DNA of 13,915 nucleotides from Flemingiibacterium sp045634005 (GTDB lineage Bacteria > Bacillota > Clostridia > Oscillospirales > CAG-272), in NCBI GenBank assembly GCA_045634005.1, contig JAZQZL010000025.1, positions 1 to 13,915 of the forward strand, in the 5' to 3' direction. Position 1 is the stretch's first letter; every line of letters begins with the position of its first letter. Below, one piece after another: positions 6,897-12,667 of this stretch. The notes beneath the pieces were generated by a model. That model was given only the letters and a program-made list of their open reading frames with translations. It had not been told where the DNA came from and made no database searches. A program made the translations under genes and the position numbers.

Positions 6897-8789
6897 ATGA
6901 AGTACAAATTTCTTAACGCCGACAAGCTTATGAACGCAATCGAGCTTGTCGCAAAGGACCTCTCGCTCAAGGTCGTTTCGATCTGTGCGAACGTTACCGT
7001 AACGGTAAACGAGGTAGAGGGTGACACCCTGACCGTCACCTTAAACGGTAAGGACGCAACCATCACCTACGGCGGCGGCACGGCACGCTTCCTTCGCGGA
7101 CTTGCAACGCTTAACGGCTGGCTGTGTGACGGCATCACCGACAAGGCTGTTACCGAAACGCCTCACTTCAACACTAACGGCGCAATGTTCGATATGTCGC
7201 GCAACGCTGTTATGAACGTGGAAACCGTTAAGTTCATCCTTCGCAAGATGGCTCTTATGGGACAGAATATGTTCATGCTCTACACCGAGGACGTGTATGA
7301 GATCGACGGTCATCCGTACTTCGGATACCTTCGCGGAAAGTACACCAAGGACGAGCTTAAGGAGCTTGACAAGTACGCCCTTACACTCGGTATCGAGCTT
7401 ATCCCCTGTATCCAGACGCTCGGTCACTTAAACGGAATCCTTCGCTGGAAGGCGGCTGTTCCCTACAGAGATACCGCAGAAGTGCTTCTCGTTGACGCAC
7501 CCGAAACCTACGAGCTTATCGACGCTATGTTCAAGAGTGTAAGCGAGTGCTTCACCACCAAGCGTATCCACTTAGGTCTTGACGAAACCTTCGACCTTGG
7601 CACCGGTAACGCCCTCAAGATCTACGGCTACCGCGAGCGCACCGAGCTTTACTTCACACACCTTAAGAAGGTGCTCGCAATGGCAGAGCAGTACGGCTTC
7701 AAGCCGATGATGTGGTCTGATATGTTCTTCCGTCTTGCAGGTAAGAACCTTCTTGACTACACCGGTGACTACGATATGCGCGTTGAATTCCCCGAGAACT
7801 TCCGCGACATCGTTCCGCAGGGAATACAGCAGGTATTCTGGGAGTACGTAAACTACAGCACCGACTTCTTCGAAACGGGTATCGACAAGCACAATCAGTT
7901 CACAAGCGACATTATGTTTGCAGGCGGTATCTGGACCTGGTCCGGTCACTGCATCTTCTCCACCCGCTCGAAGCAGAACGCAGAGGGCGCGCTCACCGCT
8001 TGTATCAATAAGGGTGTACGCGAGGTTCTCGCGTGCGTTTGGCACAACGGCTCCGAGTGCAGCAGAATACTCTCCGTGTTCGGACTCGCTATGTACGCAA
8101 CTATGGACTACAAGGGCTTCTTTGACGAGGACGACGTACGCGCGACCTTCAAGAATGCGACCGGTCTTAACTACGATGACTTCTACAGCCTCGAAAAGCC
8201 CGAGCTTCTCGGTGGCGCGACCTACCCGATCACCCGTGCTCTCACCTACAACGACCCGATCGTCGGCGTCGTTGACGGACAGGTTGCTCATATTAAGAAT
8301 ATCGGCGACTACTACCGCGAGATTTCCGAGGAATACAAGAATCTCGCCAAGAATCAGGGCTATTTCACAAACGGCTTTGAGGTAATAAAGGCACTCAACT
8401 CGCTGCTTGAAAATAAGGCTGACTTCGGTCTGCGTCTTAAGGCAGCGTACGAAAAGGACGATAAGAAGGCGCTCGCAGAGCTCGCAAAGGAGTGCGACGT
8501 GCTTATCAAAAAGACGACCGCACTGCGTGATGCTCACCGCGAGTCGTGGATGACGTACAACAAGCCGTTCGGCTGGGAGGTTATGGACATCCGTTACGGC
8601 GGAATGGTTAACCGCCTTGATACCGTTAAGCTTCGCCTGAAGCAGTATCTTGCAGGAAAGCTCGACAAGATCGAGGAGCTTGAGGAAACCAAGCTTCGCT
8701 ACGACTGCAGACCTGCCGACACCGACCCTATGAATGCGTGCTTCCTCTATTCCGGATACAAGCTGCTTTCTACTGCAAATATGCTCTAA
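6897..8789 (+). CDS. GH20 family beta-N-acetylhexosaminidase, second of a tandem pair
   Basis: This 630-residue paralogue of the preceding gene keeps the same architecture and matches it at well over half of positions by eye, across the whole length. The catalytic pair is Asp229-Glu230 in HLGLDETFDLG. No signal peptide is present. AAAGGAG (6883-6889) lies seven bases before the ATG. With a 25-base gap and no terminator between them, the two genes should share one mRNA. Near the presumed substrate pocket they differ: this protein has GGIWTWSGH and CVWHNGSE where the first has GSIWTESGI and TAWNNSNS. That suggests different linkages or sugars rather than simple redundancy. Its codon choice leans towards AAG, TTC and ACC more than its partner, which may reflect higher expression. 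Confidence 0.92.
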   Translation: MKYKFLNADKLMNAIELVAKDLSLKVVSICANVTVTVNEVEGDTLTVTLNGKDATITYGGGTARFLRGLATLNGWLCDGITDKAVTETPHFNTNGAMFDMSRNAVMNVETVKFILRKMALMGQNMFMLYTEDVYEIDGHPYFGYLRGKYTKDELKELDKYALTLGIELIPCIQTLGHLNGILRWKAAVPYRDTAEVLLVDAPETYELIDAMFKSVSECFTTKRIHLGLDETFDLGTGNALKIYGYRERTELYFTHLKKVLAMAEQYGFKPMMWSDMFFRLAGKNLLDYTGDYDMRVEFPENFRDIVPQGIQQVFWEYVNYSTDFFETGIDKHNQFTSDIMFAGGIWTWSGHCIFSTRSKQNAEGALTACINKGVREVLACVWHNGSECSRILSVFGLAMYATMDYKGFFDEDDVRATFKNATGLNYDDFYSLEKPELLGGATYPITRALTYNDPIVGVVDGQVAHIKNIGDYYREISEEYKNLAKNQGYFTNGFEVIKALNSLLENKADFGLRLKAAYEKDDKKALAELAKECDVLIKKTTALRDAHRESWMTYNKPFGWEVMDIRYGGMVNRLDTVKLRLKQYLAGKLDKIEELEETKLRYDCRPADTDPMNACFLYSGYKLLSTANML

Positions 8790-8842
8790 AAATACAAAAA
8801 GCCTTCCCGTATGGACTGTACTCTAAAGGACAGTTTTTAAAT

Positions 8843-8873
8843 CCAACAGGAAATAGCACCCACCAACAGGAAA
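8843..8873 (+). repeat. Two direct copies of an 11-base repeat
   Basis: CCAACAGGAAA occurs at 8843-8853 and again at 8863-8873, a period of exactly 20 bases, inside the inverted-repeat-bounded element. The role is unknown. Confidence 0.6.
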
Positions 8874-8874
8874 A

Positions 8875-8910
8875 GGACAGAGAATGTTTTTACACTCTCT
8901 GTCCTCTTTT
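8875..8910 (+). terminator. Intrinsic terminator downstream of the GH20 pair
   Basis: Stem arms 8875-8887 and 8892-8904 pair over 13 positions with one mismatch around a TTTT loop. TCTTTT follows, and AAAA precedes, so it may act in both directions. It lies within the non-coding element and is the first good terminator after the second GH20 gene. Confidence 0.7.
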
Positions 8911-8948
8911 CTTGACAAGTACTGCATTTGTGATCACAAATGCATATA

Positions 8949-9123
8949 GTGAAATATTTTGCTTTGCAAAATGTGAAATAATGTTCTGTCGAACATTGTG
9001 AAATATCTCGCTCTGCTCGATGTGAAATGAAATAAATCCCCTCACGCCCGCAGGCATTTCACTCGCTGAAAGCGAATTTCACGCACAAAGTGCATTTCAC
9101 AAATCCCGTAAGGGATTTATTTC
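8949..9123. repeat. Array of short hairpins joined by GTGAAAT / ATTTCAC tags
   Basis: Four GTGAAAT tags (8949, 8973, 8998, 9022; spacings 24, 25 and 24) alternate with short hairpins: ATTTTGC/GCAAAAT, AATGTTC/GAACATT, and an imperfect one at 9005-9021. The second half is inverted, with three ATTTCAC tags (9056, 9076, 9094) alternating with hairpins such as TCGCT/AGCGA and GCAC/GTGC. GAAATAAATCCC at 9029-9040 is the exact reverse complement of 9112-9123 and closes the inverted half. The hairpin stems differ in sequence while the tags are constant. As RNA, the tags of the two halves could pair with each other. Confidence 0.75.
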
Positions 9124-9180
9124 GTTGCTCAGTGTCCTTAAGGACACTGCACATAAGGGAGGGCTTTTTTATTATATGGC

Positions 9181-9211
9181 AAATAAAATCAGCGCCCTCG
9201 AGCGAGGGCGC
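9181..9211 (-). terminator. Intrinsic terminator after the DeoR-family gene
   Basis: A perfect 8-bp GC-rich stem GCGCCCTC/GAGGGCGC (9192-9199 with 9204-9211) has a four-base loop. On the minus strand it is followed by TGATTTTATTT, and it begins 12 bases after the regulator's stop codon. Confidence 0.8.
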
Positions 9212-9223
9212 CGACTAATATTC

Positions 9224-9985
9224 TCACTCACACACAACCACGGCAACACCGCAGTCGTCGAAAGTACGGCGTACACCGTCGACATCGCCGCCCGTTATGA
9301 TAGCGTCAAGCCGCTTTGCAGGGCAGATCGACACGCTTGCCTCTGTACCGACACACACAGACGGGTACAGACCTATTACCTTTTTGGCACTGTCTACCGC
9401 CGACGTCAGGTACGCTACCAACTCCGTACCGTGCACGGAGGCACCGAAATCGGCACTCACTGCGTCGCTCTCTAAAAACGCCTTATCAAAGCGAAAACGC
9501 TTCAGAGTATCAGCGGCAAAGCTGTCGTGACAGTTGCCCTCGCCGTCGACCTCCCCGCCAACTAAAATCACGGATACATTCTCGCGTCGGCGCAACATCT
9601 GTGCCACGGTAATGCTCCCTGTAACCACGCGAATGGGTAAAGCACGCGGAAGCTTTTCGGCGACCGTCTCGCCCATACGCCCGGACGGCAGAAATATGAG
9701 CTCGCCTTCCTTTATAAGCGACACCGCGTACTCGGCGATGCGTGTGTACTCGTCGCCCGACGCATCGGGTACGGTGCTTCTGCGCACGGTTGAAGTATTA
9801 AGCTCGCCGAGAGGGATCGCGCCGCCGTGTGTACGGCGAAGCTTGCCTGCCTCCTCGAGCAGTCGCAGATCGCGCTTTGCGCTGTCGTAGCTGATACCAA
9901 AGCGCGCCTGTATGTCGGCGGTGGTAACGCTTCCCTTTTCGGCTAAAATATCAAGTATCGCCGCGTGGCGTTCTTCTATAAACAT
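9224..9985 (-). CDS. DeoR-family transcriptional regulator
   Basis: This 253-residue protein is a DeoR-type repressor, a family that usually controls sugar or amino-sugar catabolism and responds to phosphorylated sugars. The N-terminal winged helix-turn-helix (residues 3-56) contains RHAAILDILAEKGSVTTADI and YDSAKRDLRLLEEAGKLRRT, ending in the typical HGGA (54-57). The C-terminal sensor domain includes IFLPSGRMGETVAEKL (97-112), where most members have a D-x-GTT version of this loop, and VVTGSITVAQML (120-131). A GTG start at 10003 is possible, but the ATG at 9985 is preferred because AAGGGGAAG lies just before it and the protein then starts with the usual MFIEERHAAIL. It has its own promoter and terminator, converges on the GH20 pair and diverges from the small ORF and S1 gene. 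Its target is not shown. Confidence 0.92.
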   Translation of the reverse strand: MFIEERHAAILDILAEKGSVTTADIQARFGISYDSAKRDLRLLEEAGKLRRTHGGAIPLGELNTSTVRRSTVPDASGDEYTRIAEYAVSLIKEGELIFLPSGRMGETVAEKLPRALPIRVVTGSITVAQMLRRRENVSVILVGGEVDGEGNCHDSFAADTLKRFRFDKAFLESDAVSADFGASVHGTELVAYLTSAVDSAKKVIGLYPSVCVGTEASVSICPAKRLDAIITGGDVDGVRRTFDDCGVAVVVCE

Positions 9986-10004
9986 AGCTTCCCCTTCTTT
10001 CACG

Positions 10005-10016
10005 GTTTATGTAAAC
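10005..10016. promoter_or_regulatory. Probable operator at the DeoR-gene transcription start
   Basis: GTTTATGTAAAC is a 12-base inverted repeat (GTTTA/TAAAC around two bases). It abuts the downstream edge of the -10 box of the regulator's own promoter, where bound protein would block initiation. Autoregulation is inferred from position; no second full copy was found near the GH20 promoter. Confidence 0.5.
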
Positions 10017-10045
10017 ATTTTATCACGATTGCTCCCGTTTGTCAA
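10017..10045 (-). promoter_or_regulatory. Sigma-A promoter of the DeoR-family gene
   Basis: On the minus strand TTGACA (10045-10040) and TAAAAT (10022-10017) have a 17-base spacer, with a perfect -35 and a near-perfect -10. Confidence 0.9.
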
Positions 10046-10059
10046 CGGTTTTCTCTGTG

Positions 10060-10090
10060 TTGTCATATATAAAAATGTGCCGCATAAAAT
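10060..10090 (+). promoter_or_regulatory. Possible promoter for the small ORF and S1 gene
   Basis: TTGTCA (10060-10065) and TAAAAT (10085-10090) have a 19-base spacer, or CATAAA with 17. This is clearly weaker than other promoters in the window but is the best candidate between the divergent DeoR promoter and the ribosome binding site at 10108. Confidence 0.35.
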
Positions 10091-10120
10091 GTAGCGTAAA
10101 ACAAAACGGAGGAGATTTGC

Positions 10121-10279
10121 GTGAAGGTTTATTTTCCCCGATCGAATACCAACCGCTCACGCACAGAAATTCAAATTAAAAATGGGTCCCGTCCCATTTT
10201 GCTTGCGCAGCAAACACATTTGAATTTCACAAAATATATTGTGCCGCCTCGACGCGCGGCGGAATGGAGATTAGAATGA
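10121..10279 (+). CDS. Candidate 52-residue basic protein, translationally coupled to the S1 gene
   Basis: A GTG at 10121 follows an excellent Shine-Dalgarno sequence (GGAGGAG, 10108-10114) by six bases and opens a frame of 52 codons. Its TGA (10277-10279) overlaps the preferred ATG of the S1-domain gene (10276-10278) in an ATGA arrangement, the usual sign of translational coupling. The predicted protein begins MKVYFPRSNTNRSR and ends VPPRRAAEWRLE. It has about ten Lys/Arg and three Glu, no membrane segment, and no family I recognise. Its middle third is encoded by nested inverted repeats (10166-10228). The frame could therefore be an old leader or gene start into which a hairpin element was inserted, or the RNA fold could be the functional part. 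GTG start and short length keep confidence moderate. Confidence 0.45.
   Translation: MKVYFPRSNTNRSRTEIQIKNGSRPILLAQQTHLNFTKYIVPPRRAAEWRLE
10166..10228 (+). repeat. Nested inverted repeats forming a three-way-junction-like fold
   Basis: An outer perfect 11-bp stem (GAAATTCAAAT at 10166-10176 with ATTTGAATTTC at 10218-10228) encloses two hairpins. The first is AAAATGGG/CCCATTTT (10179-10186 with 10193-10200). The second is GCT/AGC, extendable to TTTGCT/AGCAAA, at 10198-10214. It sits about 50 bases before the S1 start codon and could act as an mRNA structure, or be a small repeat element. Confidence 0.6.
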
Positions 10280-11217
10280 CGGAAGCATATTTTACAGAGG
10301 GAAATCTCATCGGCACACAGCAGAACATCGAATACCTATCCTCGCTCGACACTCTTGAGGCAGCGATGCGCGAGGGACGCATACTCGAAGCGGTGGCTAC
10401 GCGGGCACAGGGAGCAAGCGAGCTTTTGGTCGATCTTGGCGACTACACGGGCATCATCGAAAAAGCAGAGGTGCAGTACACGGACGGCGAACCCGTAAAG
10501 GACATCGCGGTAATAACGAGGGTGGGCAAGCCCGTCTGCTTCAAGGTAATGCACATTGAGAGGCGGCGTGTCGGTGCGCCGATCATACGGCTCTCACGCC
10601 GCGCGGCGCAGCTTGAATGCGCCGTGAATTTTCTTGCAAGGCTCACGCCCGGCGACGTTATAAGCGCCAAAGCGACGCACCTTGAGCCGTTCGGCGCGTT
10701 CGTCGACGTCGGATGCGGTATCGTTTCCCTGCTCACTATAGACAGCATGTCCGTATCGCGCATATCCCATCCGTCGGACAGACTGTCGGTTGGAAGCGAG
10801 ATAAACGTAGTCGTGCGCGACGTGCACAAAAATACCGACGGCGTACCGACGCGCATATTCGTCACGCGCCGCGAGCTGCTCGGCACGTGGGAGGAAAATG
10901 CGGCGCTGTTTTCGATCGGACAGACGGTCACAGGCATCGTACGAAGCGTTGAACCGTACGGCATTTTCGTCGAGCTTACACCGAATTTGGCAGGGCTTGC
11001 GGAGTACCGCGAGGGCGTGACGGTTGGGCAAAGTGCGGCGGTCTACATAAAAAATATCATCCCCGAGCGAATGAAGATAAAGCTTGCGATAATCGACACG
11101 GGGCGCGCGCTTCCGCCGACACGTACAAACGCGATAGTGTCGGACGAGCGGCACATCTCGCGGTGGAGGTATTCGCCCGAGGCGTGCGAGAGAATTGTGG
11201 AAACGGTGTTTGAATAG
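10276..11217 (+). CDS. S1-domain RNA-binding protein (ribosomal protein S1-like)
   Basis: This protein of 313 residues (317 if the ATG at 10264 is used) consists mainly of three S1-type OB-fold repeats, so it should bind single-stranded RNA in the cytoplasm. The first repeat (about 32-108) is degenerate. The second (about 125-198) has the clear core GDVISAKATHLEPFGAFVDV. The third (about 214-272) has VTGIVRSVEPYGIFVELT. Bacterial S1-like proteins of this size in Bacillota are often annotated as small ribosomal protein S1 homologues with roles in translation or mRNA handling; the exact role is not known here. The start at 10276 is preferred because GGAG lies six bases before it, and it overlaps the stop of the upstream small ORF. 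A shared bidirectional terminator follows. Confidence 0.85.
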   Translation: MTEAYFTEGNLIGTQQNIEYLSSLDTLEAAMREGRILEAVATRAQGASELLVDLGDYTGIIEKAEVQYTDGEPVKDIAVITRVGKPVCFKVMHIERRRVGAPIIRLSRRAAQLECAVNFLARLTPGDVISAKATHLEPFGAFVDVGCGIVSLLTIDSMSVSRISHPSDRLSVGSEINVVVRDVHKNTDGVPTRIFVTRRELLGTWEENAALFSIGQTVTGIVRSVEPYGIFVELTPNLAGLAEYREGVTVGQSAAVYIKNIIPERMKIKLAIIDTGRALPPTRTNAIVSDERHISRWRYSPEACERIVETVFE

Positions 11218-11231
11218 GGGAAACACGCAAA

Positions 11232-11259
11232 AAAAACGGAGGTTGCTGCCTCCGTTTTT
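11232..11259. terminator. Bidirectional terminator between S1 and acyltransferase-like genes
   Basis: Arms 11232-11242 and 11249-11259 pair perfectly as AAAAACGGAGG/CCTCCGTTTTT around a six-base loop. A-runs and T-runs on opposite sides serve both converging transcripts. Confidence 0.9.
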
Positions 11260-11261
11260 GT

Positions 11262-12176
11262 TTATCTTATGATCTCGCCGCGCTCACCGTCAAAGAGGAG
11301 AACGCCGTAGCCGTTGCCGTGGGTTCCGCCCTCGCTCATATACTTGATAAAGCTTCTGCGAAGCGTGGTGTCAGACGGAAGCTTATCCGTCGTACCGTCG
11401 TCCTTACGGTTAAATACGCGCCAGCAGTCGTTGAACTTCTCATAAGGTTGAGTAAATACAACGTCGTACGACTTTATAAACTTGCCGATGTTACCGTCCT
11501 CGGGAAATACATTTCCGAGATACGGCGGCCAGAAAAGGTACGTGTGGCACACAACAGGCATGATAGTACCCTTGATAAGCGGCTTAAAAAACTCATATGC
11601 GCGCTTGTAGGACTCGATGCACGACTCCTCACTCATTCTGCCGTCGGAGGGAATGTGCGAGAAGAAAACGGTGTCCCCCTGCTTAAGCTCAACGCCTGCG
11701 CGAGAGTAGCTCTCGGGTACAAACTCCGAAACCTCAAGCTCAAGTCGTCCGAAGCGGAAAATGCGCAGTGCGGTAAAGAGGAAGAACCAGTCACAGTAAA
11801 CGCCCGTAATTCCGTAAAGCTCGCGGCACTCGCGCATCTTGACGGTAAAGTCGGTAAGGCTCTCCCAAAGAAGCGACTCGGGAATGCCGTGCTTCTTATA
11901 TTCGTTCTTCATAAACGGCACGGTAAGAAGCCAGAAAAGAAGCTCGGCGGTATATCTGTGATAGCCCTCGGCGGTCTTTGCATCGGTAAGCTTTAAGTAT
12001 TCCTTGGTTCTCTTGTAAAGGTCATTTCGCGAGATTTCCATATCAAACTCGCAGTATTCGTTTGCGATAGGCGCGATGTCGTCGCCCATGACCTCGTTTG
12101 CGGTAAGTATAAATTCGCGGTCGGCAGGCTCAACACCGATATTGCAGAGGACTTCTCTCATTTCTACTGTATTCAT
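11262..12176 (-). CDS. Acyltransferase-like protein, probable DUF5596 / GNAT_C type
   Basis: This 304-residue soluble protein resembles proteins annotated as acyltransferase domain-containing protein, with an N-terminal all-helical domain (about 5-135) and a GNAT-like C-terminal domain (about 136-300). I recognise it by overall pattern: the helical part with HRYTAELLFWLLTVPFMK, then YGITGVYCDWFFLFTALRIFRFGRLELE, shown here only in part, and the run VFFSHIPSDGRMS that lines up with the HIP motif of the family. No substrate or partner has been established to my knowledge. GGAG lies eight bases before the ATG. The gene stands alone between its own strong promoter and a terminator, so the context gives no functional hint. 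The family call is from memory and should be taken as likely rather than certain. Confidence 0.7.
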   Translation of the reverse strand: MNTVEMREVLCNIGVEPADREFILTANEVMGDDIAPIANEYCEFDMEISRNDLYKRTKEYLKLTDAKTAEGYHRYTAELLFWLLTVPFMKNEYKKHGIPESLLWESLTDFTVKMRECRELYGITGVYCDWFFLFTALRIFRFGRLELEVSEFVPESYSRAGVELKQGDTVFFSHIPSDGRMSEESCIESYKRAYEFFKPLIKGTIMPVVCHTYLFWPPYLGNVFPEDGNIGKFIKSYDVVFTQPYEKFNDCWRVFNRKDDGTTDKLPSDTTLRRSFIKYMSEGGTHGNGYGVLLFDGERGEIIR

Positions 12177-12215
12177 AACGTAATCTCCATTCTGTCACCG
12201 TTGTGGCTTACTTAT

Positions 12216-12244
12216 ATTTTATAACACGGTGACGGCTTTGTCAA
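12216..12244 (-). promoter_or_regulatory. Sigma-A promoter of the acyltransferase-like gene
   Basis: On the minus strand TTGACA (12244-12239) and TAAAAT (12221-12216) are separated by 17 bases: a perfect -35 box and a near-consensus -10 box. The leader is about 35 bases. Confidence 0.9.
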
Positions 12245-12285
12245 TGGATTTTGGTGCAAAAATCTTACACTTTTGTATGACCTCG

Positions 12286-12418
12286 CGCCTTATGGCGTTC
12301 GGCGCGGACGCTTCGCTGCGCGCGAAGAAATAACCACACATTTCTTTTGCGCATAGCGCGAGCGTGCAGCGATGCGCGGCAAAATGCGCCAATTTCCATT
12401 TCCGTAGGAAATTGGCGC
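12286..12418. repeat. Cluster of GC-rich hairpins
   Basis: At least five short inverted repeats follow one another: CGCC/GGCG (12286-12297), CTTCGC/GCGAAG (12311-12327), AAGAAAT/ATTTCTT (12325-12346), GCGC/GCGC (12349-12359), and a perfect 12-bp stem (12386-12397 with 12407-12418). No open frame here has a ribosome binding site. The cluster lies behind the divergent promoter and in front of the three-way-junction element. I see no gene in 12245-12667. Confidence 0.55.
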
Positions 12419-12485
12419 CGTCAAACGATCACTCTGTGGTACGAAATCGACGGAAGTACGAAGCTCCGAGCCAGTGCGAGGTGAT

Positions 12486-12617
12486 AAGGCTCCCTTTTAC
12501 GCATATTCAGCCTTGGAAAGGGGAGGAGTCCGAGGAGGGCGAAAACCATGGCGTATGAATGGTTTTCGCCCTCCTCGAATCGCGTCCCTGCGAGCCCAAA
12601 GGCTCGCAGACCTCCCC
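12486..12617. repeat. Three-way-junction inverted-repeat element
   Basis: The outer arms GGGGAGG (12520-12526) and CCTCCCC (12611-12617) enclose two perfect hairpins. One has 19-bp arms and a nine-base loop (12531-12549 with 12559-12577). The other has 8-bp arms and a CAAA loop (12589-12608). To the left, AAGGCT/AGCCTT (12486-12491 with 12509-12514) forms a further stem. The layout recalls short repeat elements common in gut Clostridia. It lacks a transposase, and no target duplication was recognised. Confidence 0.6.
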
Positions 12618-12630
12618 GCGCGCCTCTACG

Positions 12631-12661
12631 AAAAAAAGCGCCGACCGCAAGCGGTCAGCGC
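12631..12661 (-). terminator. Intrinsic terminator of the aminopeptidase gene
   Basis: On the minus strand a GC-rich stem (12658-12661 and 12651-12656 pairing with 12638-12641 and 12643-12648, with one C/A mismatch) is followed by seven T residues. It begins seven bases after the stop codon. Confidence 0.85.
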
Positions 12662-12667
12662 CATTTC

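Larger units (their letters stand above)
8796..9170. mobile_element. Non-coding element with imperfect terminal inverted repeats (MITE-like)
   Basis: The left end (AAAAAGCCTTCCCGTATG, 8796-8813) and the reverse complement of the right end (AAAAAGCCCTCCCTTATG, from 9169 inward) match at 16 of 18 positions. Similarity continues inward through a small hairpin at each side: ACTGT/ACAGT at 8815-8834, and a perfect 20-base palindrome at 9130-9149. Between the ends lie an 11-base direct repeat, a terminator hairpin, a perfect 22-base palindrome (8923-8944) and a tagged hairpin array. There is no credible transposase, and no clear target-site duplication is visible. A non-autonomous mobile element or its relic is the favoured reading. 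The ends could also simply pair as a long-range terminator, since they read GGC followed by T6 on the plus strand. Confidence 0.55.

Noticed and set aside
8912..8948. Promoter based on TTGACA at 8912-8917
   Set aside because: No acceptable -10 box lies 16-18 bases downstream; the position is occupied by a palindrome.
8738..9001. Open frame of 87 codons across the end of the second GH20 gene and the repeat element
   Set aside because: It starts inside the GH20 gene in another frame, has no ribosome binding site, and its second half is a translation of the hairpin array.
8949..9123. CRISPR array
   Set aside because: The repeated units are only 7 bases, the intervening segments are self-complementary hairpins, and orientation flips halfway, so it does not fit a repeat-spacer array.
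9125..9475. Plus-strand open frame of 116 codons overlapping the DeoR-type gene
   Set aside because: Most of it is antisense to a well-supported regulator, and its composition is that of a shadow frame.
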